The translations under genes were made by a program, and so were the position numbers. Below, in pieces: positions 1 to 5,991 of a DNA stretch of 64,000 bases (positions are counted from its first letter, which is position 1; every line of letters starts with the position of its first letter). The DNA is from Pleurocapsa minor GSE-CHR-MK 17-07R. GTDB taxonomy: Bacteria; Chloroflexota; Anaerolineae; Aggregatilineales; Phototrophicaceae. The notes under the pieces are model-generated. The model did not search any database. It was given only the letters and a program-made list of their open reading frames with translations, and was not told where the DNA came from. The DNA is taken from positions 308,863-372,862 of the forward strand of contig JAHHHY010000008.1 of assembly GCA_019359125.1 (NCBI GenBank). Direction: 5' to 3'.

Positions 1-2
1 AC

Positions 3-548
3 GGGCGCGGGCTGACGCTGGAGGCGATGGGTCGGCGCGAGGAAGCGCTGGCCAGCTATGAGCGCGCCCTCCAGGAAGATGCCAGCATCCCGTGGAACCA
101 TAACAACCTGATCGACCTGCTGACCAACATGAACCTGATCGCACGGGCAGTCGAAGCGTCTGACCGCGCTGTGGAAACCCTGCCGGAGGAAGCCTCGATC
201 TGGTCGCGGCGCGGGCTGGCCTATCGCCGGGCGGGCAACCTGCGCGAGGCGCAGAACAGCTACGAACAGGCCATCGACCTGGATAACGCCAATGGCGGCG
301 CGTGGAACGGCCTGGGCATGGTGCATCTGGTGCAGAACCTGTATGACGAGGCGGCCAGCGCGTTTGAAATGGCCACGCGCACCGCGCCGCATGTCGCCTG
401 GTACTGGCGCAATCTGGGCGACTCGCTCGATATGCTGCAGGATTATGACGCTGCTGCTGCGGCGTTTGAGCAGGCATTGGCCATCGACCCGCACCATATC
501 GCCACCCAGCGCAAGCTGGAACGCATGCGCAGCATGCTCGACGATTAG
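3..548 (+). CDS. TPR-repeat protein, C-terminal part (5' end outside window)
   Basis: The reading frame is open from the first complete codon of the window, and residues before the first internal ATG (position 27) already read as TPR sequence (GRGLTLEAMGRREEALASYE), so the true start lies upstream. About five consecutive 34-residue tetratricopeptide repeats are visible, with the usual pattern of small residue, large hydrophobic, Y/F and P (for example the last repeat ending in ALAIDPHHI). TPR arrays form superhelical protein-binding scaffolds. No catalytic domain, membrane segment or signal is present in the visible part. The protein ends with a charged helix (RKLERMRSMLDD). Function cannot be narrowed without the N-terminal part. 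Confidence 0.85.
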   Translation, partial: GRGLTLEAMGRREEALASYERALQEDASIPWNHNNLIDLLTNMNLIARAVEASDRAVETLPEEASIWSRRGLAYRRAGNLREAQNSYEQAIDLDNANGGAWNGLGMVHLVQNLYDEAASAFEMATRTAPHVAWYWRNLGDSLDMLQDYDAAAAAFEQALAIDPHHIATQRKLERMRSMLDD

Positions 549-796
549 GGCAGAGGGGTGCCCTGCAATGATAACGGGGATGCAGCCTTCACTGGCGCAT
601 CCCCGTTTGTGTGTCTGTTGCCTGTCTGATTTGCCTGGGCCTGCGAACTGCAACTATGCGCTGCTCAGGCCTGCAAAAAGCGGCTTTAACGCGCACCAGC
701 GGGCATGTTAAGCATGCTGGATGCCCACTATGACCCATTATGGACATTCTGACCCTACCTGAACCATTAAAAGTTGTTAAAATGAATGTTGGGTAC
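549..796. other. Intergenic region with a terminator-like hairpin
   Basis: No convincing gene is seen between the TPR gene and the HTH promoter. Positions 573-583 (AACGGGGATGC) pair perfectly with 597-607 (GCATCCCCGTT), with a 13-base loop. The T-run after it is poor (TTTGTGTG), so it is a weak intrinsic terminator candidate for the TPR gene. A smaller GGGCA/TGCCC hairpin lies at 548-563. The rest (610-790) becomes AT-rich toward the promoter and holds nothing I recognise. Confidence 0.4.
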
Positions 797-825
797 TTGA
801 CACGTCAAAAAGCCCATGTTAGTCT
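797..825 (+). promoter_or_regulatory. Sigma-70-type promoter of the HTH gene, with an inverted repeat on the -35 box
   Basis: TTGACA (797-802) is a perfect -35 hexamer, followed after exactly 17 bases by TAGTCT (820-825, 4 of 6 matches to TATAAT). The -35 box is the left half of TTGAC-AC-GTCAA (797-808), a short inverted repeat where a DNA-binding protein would block polymerase. Because the first gene downstream encodes a DNA-binding protein, autorepression is a reasonable inference. Confidence 0.55.
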
Positions 826-854
826 GTATCCTGATAGTGGAAGGTTTGCGTCCG

Positions 855-1073
855 ATGTCAACAACTCTGAAGCCAACAATCAAGTCGGGAGCTGTGTATT
901 CCCGACAGGAAGCTGCTGAAGCTCTGGGCATTAGCCTGAGCACGCTGAAGCGGCTGGTGAAGAATGGGCATCTGCGTGTGAGCAAACCTGCAGGAATGCG
1001 CCGGGTGTTTATCACCGGTGAAAGCATCCTGGCCATGCTCGATAATACCACGGTAGTGGAGCGAGGTGCCTAG
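855..1073 (+). CDS. Small excisionase/MerR-like helix-turn-helix DNA-binding protein
   Basis: 72 residues from the ATG at 855. An upstream in-frame ATG at 816 exists but lies within the -10 region, whereas GGAAGG (839-844) is well placed for 855. The body matches the HTH_17/excisionase-type winged helix: YSRQEAAEALGISLSTLKRL gives the recognition helix and HLRVSKPAGMRRVFITGESI the wing. Such proteins act as recombination directionality factors or small transcription regulators. No integrase lies nearby, so a regulatory role seems likelier than an excision role. Its own promoter and operator-like repeat sit directly upstream. Confidence 0.75.
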   Translation: MSTTLKPTIKSGAVYSRQEAAEALGISLSTLKRLVKNGHLRVSKPAGMRRVFITGESILAMLDNTTVVERGA

Positions 1074-1335
1074 ACCTATGATTCGGTTATTCGTCCGTCA
1101 CGCTGTTTCAGCAGCCAACCCAGGTTTCGATGGGCGTATTGCGCCTATCGCCCAGACCAGTGGGTTTGGCAGTGCGAACGCCCTCCTGGGTGCGTCGTAC
1201 ATGCTGGATGGTGTGCGCTTCCCCATCGCGGGTTGCGTGGACGCGCCGGTCGAAGGTGGCAAAGCAGGGCAATCTCATACGCGGAGGTCGTGTCTCTACG
1301 GATAACGACAACCCAGCCTGAAGTTACAGGTTTGC
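1074..1335. other. Region after the HTH gene; doubtful 75-residue ORF
   Basis: An ORF from ATG 1078 to 1305 could encode 75 residues and would lie directly after the HTH gene, ahead of a strong terminator. GAGGTG (1063-1068) is a possible ribosome site at a rather long distance. Its composition shows no recognisable fold, membrane segment or motif, and an overlapping ORF (1130-1321) is equally long, so I do not call either one as a gene. No other feature is seen. Confidence 0.25.
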
Positions 1336-1376
1336 AAAGCGCGTGAGATTGTAAGGTTCAATCTCACGCGCTTTTT
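1336..1376 (+). terminator. Strong intrinsic terminator
   Basis: A perfect 15-bp stem (1336-1350 with 1360-1374) encloses a nine-base loop and runs into CTTTTTGTTT. The stem includes GCGCGTGAGATT and its complement. It closes the transcript from the promoter at 797. Confidence 0.9.
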
Positions 1377-1412
1377 GTTTCGACAAGTTTTTGGCAAGGA
1401 TGTTTAACAACC

Positions 1413-1664
1413 ATGACGCAGAAACTCACCCTGCTCTTCAATGAAGCCCGACTGTCAGGCCTGGTGGATTCGCTCGATGACCTGCACACGGCAATTAGTG
1501 AAGGGCGTACGCGGCAGGTGACCAGCCTGACCGACGCAGAACTGACTGGCTGGCTGTACGAACTGGTGTACCTGGCCACCGAGGCAATTTCCGAAATATC
1601 ACACCAGCAGCAGCAAAGCGAAGCCGCGCCGCTGCAGGTGGTCCCGAAGTCCGAAGCGTCGTAG
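1413..1664 (+). CDS. Small hypothetical protein, 83 residues
   Basis: The protein starts at ATG 1413, with AAGGA about 14 bases upstream. It is acidic and predicted helical, with no signal peptide and no membrane segment. The N-terminal half carries LVDSLDDLHTAISEGRTRQV, and the middle LTGWLYELVYLATEAISEI could form an amphipathic helix. The tail is Q/S/E-rich and looks disordered. I recognise no family. It is the first gene after the terminator at 1336-1376 and precedes the tandem microprotein genes, so it may share their transcript. Confidence 0.45.
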   Translation: MTQKLTLLFNEARLSGLVDSLDDLHTAISEGRTRQVTSLTDAELTGWLYELVYLATEAISEISHQQQQSEAAPLQVVPKSEAS

Positions 1665-1792
1665 ACAACGACGCAGCAACGGGGGAGAGGCGGTCCGGAC
1701 GCCGAATCCCGACAAGCGGTACATGAGCGCCGACCGTTGAGTTTTCCGAAGATGAACAGCCGCGCAGATGCGGCCAGAAAGAAGCAGTAACC

Positions 1793-1960
1793 ATGAACGT
1801 GTCATTCGATAACCGCCAGCACATGAAGCAGCACGCGCTGCGCCAGGCAGAGCTGGAACGCGTCGTCCGCAGTGCGCGACTGGCCAAAGAGGCCACCGCC
1901 CGCAGCACGCGCCGCAGCCCGCTGGCATCGTTGGTCCGACTGGTCGCCATGTTCCTGTAA
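1793..1960 (+). CDS. 55-residue basic microprotein, copy A
   Basis: An ORF too short for routine callers runs from ATG 1793 to TAA 1960. It is paired with an equally long neighbour (2038-2205) and both contain the same frame: QHMK-x-H-xxx-Q-x-ELER-[VI]-VR-xx-RLA at residues 9-31, then a basic stretch, and the same ending FL at residues 54-55. The predicted structure is a long charged amphipathic helix followed by a short hydrophobic C-terminal helix (SLVRLVAMFL). A purine-rich leader (AGAAAGAAG) lies just upstream and resembles the leader of copy B. Conservation of protein pattern and exact length between the copies is the main evidence that it is expressed. Function is unknown; nucleic-acid binding or membrane association are both possible. 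Confidence 0.55.
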   Translation: MNVSFDNRQHMKQHALRQAELERVVRSARLAKEATARSTRRSPLASLVRLVAMFL

Positions 1961-2037
1961 AGGAACTGACGACCCCCAACATTTACCAAATACGACATCT
2001 GAACGCCGATGCATTCGGCAGAAAAACAGGAAACATC

Positions 2038-2205
2038 ATGTTCGTCGAAACGAACTACTACCAGCACATGAAGCACCACGGCGACAAACAGCGCGAGCTC
2101 GAACGCATCGTGCGCGAAGAGCGCCTCGCCAGACAGGCATCATGGCGGCAGACCGGCCGCAATCAGTGGCAGAAAATAACGCGTTTCCTCAGCTTGTTCC
2201 TGTGA
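2038..2205 (+). CDS. 55-residue basic microprotein, copy B
   Basis: This is the second copy, from ATG 2038 to TGA 2205, again 55 residues. It shares QHMKxH, ELERxVR and RLAxxA spacing with copy A and ends in FLSLFL, with more aromatic residues (YY near the N terminus and two Trp in the middle). Third-position and conservative differences outnumber disruptive ones, as expected for a coding duplication. AAAACAGGAAAC supplies a ribosome site. The leader ATGCATTCGGCAGAAAAACAG parallels ATGCGGCCAGAAAGAAGCAG before copy A. Product and partner are unknown. Confidence 0.55.
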   Translation: MFVETNYYQHMKHHGDKQRELERIVREERLARQASWRQTGRNQWQKITRFLSLFL

Positions 2206-2236
2206 TTCGGGCATGTCGCCAGAGAGGAAGCAGCAC

Positions 2237-2359
2237 ATGAACGAGAGCAGCGCGTACGCAGGCACGCAGCCAGACGCACCAGGAGCCGAGCAATCGTCTA
2301 CCGCATCGCCCACCAGGCGCCCCACACTTCTGATTATCGGAGGTTGTGGGCGCCGGTAG
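2237..2359 (+). CDS. Possible third microprotein gene of the row, 40 residues
   Basis: ATG 2237 to TAG 2359 follows GAGAGGAAG at good distance. The leader (ATGTCGCCAGAGAGGAAGCAG) clearly resembles those of the two 55-residue genes, so it appears to be part of the same tandem series. The protein itself is not homologous: the N-terminal half is S/T/P-rich, and the end RRPTLLIIGGCGRR is a short hydrophobic segment flanked by arginines. It may be a degenerated copy with only the leader preserved. Confidence is limited by its length. Confidence 0.3.
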   Translation: MNESSAYAGTQPDAPGAEQSSTASPTRRPTLLIIGGCGRR

Positions 2360-2609
2360 GCCCACAACCTTGAACGTCAGAAGTTTCGAAACAGGCAAAA
2401 CGCAAGACCGACTGAGATGTATTGTGATGTAGTGCAGAGTTGTTTTCCCCCGACCGCGCGTGTGCCCCGCACACGATAGACCAGTGGATCCGGCAGTATC
2501 ATGAGTCATGAACGTCGGGGCGCGGGAAAATTTCCTGCGCCCTTTGGTTGTCCCCGACGAGGCTGACTTAACAGTCGTTGAAACTACCATTAAGTGTTGT
2601 ACGAATTTA
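2360..2609. other. Intergenic region with two hairpins
   Basis: There is no gene candidate in this gap before the HNH promoter. At its left edge, 2341-2351 pair with 2360-2370 (AGGTTGTGGG with CCCACAACCT), overlapping the stop codon of the preceding small ORF; no T-run follows. A larger imperfect hairpin at 2513-2559 has outer arms CGTCGGGG/CCCCGACG and an inner 10-bp stem GCGCGGGAAA/TTTCCTGCGC. It could end the microprotein transcript or be a structured RNA element. Confidence 0.4.
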
Positions 2610-2638
2610 CTGCCAACAGACAAAATCCTGAGTATACT
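2610..2638 (+). promoter_or_regulatory. Probable promoter of the HNH gene
   Basis: TATACT (2633-2638) is a good -10 hexamer; CTGCCA (2610-2615) is a moderate -35 at 17 bases spacing. The leader to the GTG start at 2707 is about 60 bases. Confidence 0.45.
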
Positions 2639-2706
2639 TTGAACAGGGTTGTGTGATTCTTCACACAACGGCAAAAATGAACGTTCACTAGCTGTGAGGT
2701 ATCGTT

Positions 2707-3255
2707 GTGTCCACTGGAGGAGCGCTTCAAGGGCGCGTTCTTCTACTCAACGGCCGGACGTGGGAACCGCTGAGCATCGTCAGCATTCCCCGGGCAGTCA
2801 ATCTCTTGCTGTCGGACAAAGCCGTTGTTGTAGAACAGACAGATCAGTATTTACGCACGGTGCGCGAGAAATTCCCGGTGCCTTCGGTCATCGCCTTGCG
2901 CGCATACATCAATGTGCCGCGCAGACAGGCCCACTGGAGCCGGCGCGGTGTGCTGGTGCGCGACAGCTTCACCTGCATTTACTGCGGCGTCACGCCGGGA
3001 TCGCTGGTGAAGGGCAAGCCGATGGTGAAGTCCGACTTCACGGTTGACCACATCATCCCGAAGTCGCGTGCGGGCAAGGATAACTGGAGCAATACGGCGT
3101 GCGCGTGCTATGCGTGCAACCACAGAAAGGGCGATCGCCTGCCGCACGAGGCCGGTATGAAGCTCGCCTGGGAGCCGAAGACGCCCAGGACCAGCTATCT
3201 CGTCGTCGCCATCGGTACAGGTCACGAGGCCTGGAGGCGCTACATCGAATTTTAA
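2707..3255 (+). CDS. HNH endonuclease family protein
   Basis: 182 residues, starting at GTG 2707 with GTGAGG about eight bases upstream. The C-terminal half is a zinc-stabilised HNH nuclease fold: first zinc knuckle CIYC at about residues 91-94, the catalytic DHIIPKSRAG, then NTACACYACNHRKGDRLP with the second cysteine pair and the third conserved position (N-H). The N-terminal 80 residues form a conserved domain common in this family (LLLNGRTWEPLSIVSIPRAV) that precedes HNH in many free-standing bacterial nucleases. No methylase, phage packaging gene or intron is adjacent, so the DNA or RNA target is unknown. It is monocistronic, with a promoter upstream and a terminator downstream. Confidence 0.85.
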   Translation: MSTGGALQGRVLLLNGRTWEPLSIVSIPRAVNLLLSDKAVVVEQTDQYLRTVREKFPVPSVIALRAYINVPRRQAHWSRRGVLVRDSFTCIYCGVTPGSLVKGKPMVKSDFTVDHIIPKSRAGKDNWSNTACACYACNHRKGDRLPHEAGMKLAWEPKTPRTSYLVVAIGTGHEAWRRYIEF

Positions 3256-3298
3256 AACGCGTCGGCTGATTTTTTTTCTCAGCACGGCGCGTTTTTTT
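3254..3298 (+). terminator. Intrinsic terminator of the HNH gene
   Basis: AAAACGCG (3254-3261) pairs with CGCGTTTT (3288-3295), and the stem continues with GCTGA/TCAGC (3265-3269 with 3279-3283). The loop is a T-run and seven Ts end the element. Confidence 0.85.
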
Positions 3299-3438
3299 AG
3301 ACTTGTGAACAGCGTGTTCAGCAGGCCTGCTGGCGCGATTGTTGTATTTTTCCCCGTGTACCGCAACCTGCTGCGCAATACTCCGTATAACACGTCATAA
3401 TAGAGTTGCTGCGTTCATCTTCAAAAAGGACAGGTCCT

Positions 3439-4434
3439 ATGGCGGCGATGGTGGAAGTTCATGACCTCGCGAAGGCGTTCAAAGGCTCGGACGGGGCCGA
3501 TGTGTTTGCTGTACAGGGTGTTCAGTTTACGATAGCGCGTAGTGAAATTTACAGCCTGTTAGGCCCCAATGGGGCAGGCAAGACGACGACTATCGGCATG
3601 ATCAGCGGCCTGCTGAAGCCGACACGCGGCGATGCGGTTATCGGCGGCTTCAGCATCACCAAGCAGGCGATGGATGCCAAAAAGCTGATGAGCGTGGTGC
3701 CGCAGGAAATCGCGCTGTATCCCACGCTGACCGCGCGCCAGAACCTGGAATTTTTCGGGAGGATTTTTGGGCTGGGCGGGGCAGAGCTGAAGAAGCGCGT
3801 CGATGAGATTCTGGAGTTCACCGACCTGACCGACCGCGCCAATGAGAAGATCGAGAAGTTCAGCGGCGGCATGAAGCGCCGCGTGAATATCGGCGTCGGC
3901 CTGCTGAACCGTCCCCAGCTCATCTACATGGACGAGCCAACAGTGGGCATCGACCCACAGAACCGCCGTCGTGTGCTGGATACCGTGCTGCGCCTGCGCG
4001 ATGAAATGCAGATGACCGTGCTGTACACGTCGCACCTGATGGAAGAAGTGCAGGAAATCAGCGATCGCGTGGCGATTATGGACCATGGCAAAATCATCGC
4101 GGAAGGCACTGTCGGCCAGCTCATTCAAACTGTGGGTGAGGAAGACCGGCTGATATTCAAGGTGGGCGAGCAGCAGATTGATCCCGCGCTGCTGGCGCGC
4201 ATGCAGACGGAAATCGCTGGCGTCACCCGGGCGATGTTTGACCCTGCCGAGCATGGCGAGGGCGCAGGTGCCGACGGGGCCATCACGGTGTATGCGAAGC
4301 GCGGGCGCAGTGCGCTGCCGCCGCTCATCACCATGGCCAACGACGCCAATGTCGAACTGTTCTCAGTGGAAGTGCGCGAGCCGGATCTGGAAGCGGTCTT
4401 CCTGAATATGACCGGCCGCGCCTTACGGGATTAA
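3439..4434 (+). CDS. ABC transporter ATP-binding protein (ABC-2 type exporter family), orphan
   Basis: 331 residues from ATG 3439; the in-frame upstream ATG at 3406 lacks a ribosome site, whereas AAAAAGGACAGG precedes 3439. Walker A is GPNGAGKTTT, the signature motif SGGMKRR, Walker B LIYMDEPTVGIDP and the switch histidine is in YTSHLMEE. This arrangement, with a C-terminal extension after residue 230 (DUF4162-like), is typical of ATPases that energise ABC-2 exporters of drugs, lipids or polysaccharides. Such genes nearly always stand next to one or two permease genes. None is present here: the next genes downstream are convergent and belong to a different transporter type. It may serve a permease encoded elsewhere. 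Confidence 0.9.
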   Translation: MAAMVEVHDLAKAFKGSDGADVFAVQGVQFTIARSEIYSLLGPNGAGKTTTIGMISGLLKPTRGDAVIGGFSITKQAMDAKKLMSVVPQEIALYPTLTARQNLEFFGRIFGLGGAELKKRVDEILEFTDLTDRANEKIEKFSGGMKRRVNIGVGLLNRPQLIYMDEPTVGIDPQNRRRVLDTVLRLRDEMQMTVLYTSHLMEEVQEISDRVAIMDHGKIIAEGTVGQLIQTVGEEDRLIFKVGEQQIDPALLARMQTEIAGVTRAMFDPAEHGEGAGADGAITVYAKRGRSALPPLITMANDANVELFSVEVREPDLEAVFLNMTGRALRD

Positions 4435-4504
4435 TGGTGCTGCAAGGGTTGTGGGGCAGATGTGTGCAGGTTTTTGTCCGAAACGTGTTTGCAGAAACAC
4501 TACC

Positions 4505-4524
4505 GGGCGCGTCGCGACGCGCCC
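4505..4524. repeat. 20-bp perfect palindrome, family copy 1
   Basis: GGGCGCGTCGCGACGCGCCC is self-complementary and followed by CTACAA. It belongs to a family GGGCGnnTCGCGAnnCGCCC also found at 4617, 19325, 60276 and 60387. The non-coding stretch 4435-4698 around it contains only this copy and the next one. Confidence 0.9.
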
Positions 4525-4616
4525 CTACAACTGCCTACATGGTGGGTCTTTAAGGTGCTGTCCTGATCCTGAATTACCAGCGGTGCTTGTTTCGCCTCGG
4601 ATGTTTGGACCGGTAC

Positions 4617-4636
4617 GGGCGCGTCGCGACGCGCCC
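4617..4636. repeat. 20-bp perfect palindrome, family copy 2
   Basis: The sequence is identical to the copy at 4505, 112 bases further on, without the CTACAA flank. The two sit between the stop codons of convergent genes, where transcript-end hairpins or nucleoid-protein sites are common. Confidence 0.9.
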
Positions 4637-4698
4637 GCCGAAACACCTCATCAACGCTGTCCTCGGACAAACCTGCGCAGAATCAGCCCCGCTTCGTG

Positions 4699-5988
4699 TC
4701 ATTTGCCTTCTTTATCATACGGCACGCCGTCCGCCTTGGGCGCTTGTGCCCGCCCGACCAGACCGGCCAGCACGATGATGGTAATCACGTAGGGCACCAT
4801 CTGCAGGAATTGCGGCGGAATAGGCACGCCCAGGAACTGGAAGCGCTGGCCCATCGCATCTGAGAAGCCGAACAGGATGCCGCCTGCAAATGCGCCAAAG
4901 GGCGTCCATTTGCCGAAGATCATGGCCGCCAGCGCGATGAAGCCGCGCCCGCTGGTCATATTGTCGTCAAAGCTGCCGGTCGTCTCCAGCGAGAACCACG
5001 CGCCCGCCAGACCAGCGATCATGCCGCCGATGAACACGTTGATCCAGCGGTTGCGGATGACATTCACGCCCAGCGTATCGGCCGCACGCGGATTTTCGCC
5101 CACGGCGCGCGTGCGCAGGCCCCAGCGCGTGAAATACAGCATCACATGGGTGACGATCACCAGCACGAACATCATGTAGAAAATCGGGCGTCCGCTGAAG
5201 AAGATTTCCCCGACCACCGGCATGTCCGACAGCACCGGAATCGGCCACGGGGCCAGCGTGCCACGGCCTGCCTCAGACGAGAACAGCACTTCGCGGCGGA
5301 TAAAGCTGGTGATGCCGACGGCCATGATGTTGATGACCGTGCCGGCCACGATCTGGTTGGTCTTATAGGTGATCGACAGCCAGGCCAGCAGCAGCGACAT
5401 CAGCCCGCCGCTGAGGATGGAGATGATGACGCCAACCAGCTGCGCCTCGCCAGTGGCCAGATTGGGCGAGAGGATGGTGAAGACGACGAAGCCGTTGCAC
5501 GCGCCCGTGAGCATCATGCCTTCGATGGCGATGTTCGACACGCCAGAGCGTTCGCACCAGATACCGGCCATCGCGCCCAGCACAATCGGCGTGCTCAGGC
5601 GCAGGCTGACGCTGAGCAGCGTGGTCACATTGGTGCTGGCGTCGGCCGCCGCGATGATAATAATCACCGGAATCAGCAGCACGCCGCCAATCAGCAGCAG
5701 GATGGTGCGCAGGCGCTGCTGGGCCATGATCAGGCAGATGACGCCCGCCGCCGCGTAATAGATGCCCGAAATCAGCGTGATGATCTGCGTCGGCACGGGC
5801 AGATCCGGCGTCCCGGCGCCAAATGTGAGCAGCGTGCTGGTTTCAGGCGTCAGCGTATTGATCGCGCCCAGAATCAGCCATACGCCGAAGGCCACAAACA
5901 GGATCGAAAAGACCAGCGTGCGGGTAATCTTGATGCGCTTGCGCCCTGCCGGCGCCGCCTCGTTAATCGTTGGTGCTGCAACAGCCAT
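4699..5988 (-). CDS. Nucleoside-type ABC transporter permease 2 (YufQ/BmpC family), N-terminally extended
   Basis: 429 residues. The permease core begins at about residue 125 with LRLSTPIVLGAMAGIWCERSGVSNIAIEGMMLTGA, a hallmark of the inner-membrane permeases that pair with BMP-family lipoproteins and import nucleosides. Roughly eight further hydrophobic helices follow, with RAVGENPRAADTLGVN as the cytoplasmic coupling loop. Usual members have about 310 residues; here an extra N-terminal part of about 110 residues carries three predicted membrane segments (around 25-45, 70-90 and 92-112). The gene starts three bases after the upstream permease gene ends, so the two are co-translated. The start at 5988 is followed by a short hydrophilic head (MAVAAPTINEAAPAGRKRIK). 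Confidence 0.88.
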   Translation of the reverse strand: MAVAAPTINEAAPAGRKRIKITRTLVFSILFVAFGVWLILGAINTLTPETSTLLTFGAGTPDLPVPTQIITLISGIYYAAAGVICLIMAQQRLRTILLLIGGVLLIPVIIIIAAADASTNVTTLLSVSLRLSTPIVLGAMAGIWCERSGVSNIAIEGMMLTGACNGFVVFTILSPNLATGEAQLVGVIISILSGGLMSLLLAWLSITYKTNQIVAGTVINIMAVGITSFIRREVLFSSEAGRGTLAPWPIPVLSDMPVVGEIFFSGRPIFYMMFVLVIVTHVMLYFTRWGLRTRAVGENPRAADTLGVNVIRNRWINVFIGGMIAGLAGAWFSLETTGSFDDNMTSGRGFIALAAMIFGKWTPFGAFAGGILFGFSDAMGQRFQFLGVPIPPQFLQMVPYVITIIVLAGLVGRAQAPKADGVPYDKEGK

Positions 5989-5991
5989 TTA

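Noticed and set aside
1066..1305. Candidate 75-79 residue gene after the HTH gene
   Set aside because: Poor ribosome site, no recognisable composition, and an equally long overlapping frame; kept only as a note in the gap entry.
2707..3255. HNH gene as part of a restriction-modification or homing-intron system
   Set aside because: No methylase, specificity subunit, intron or split gene is adjacent, and the gene has its own promoter and terminator.
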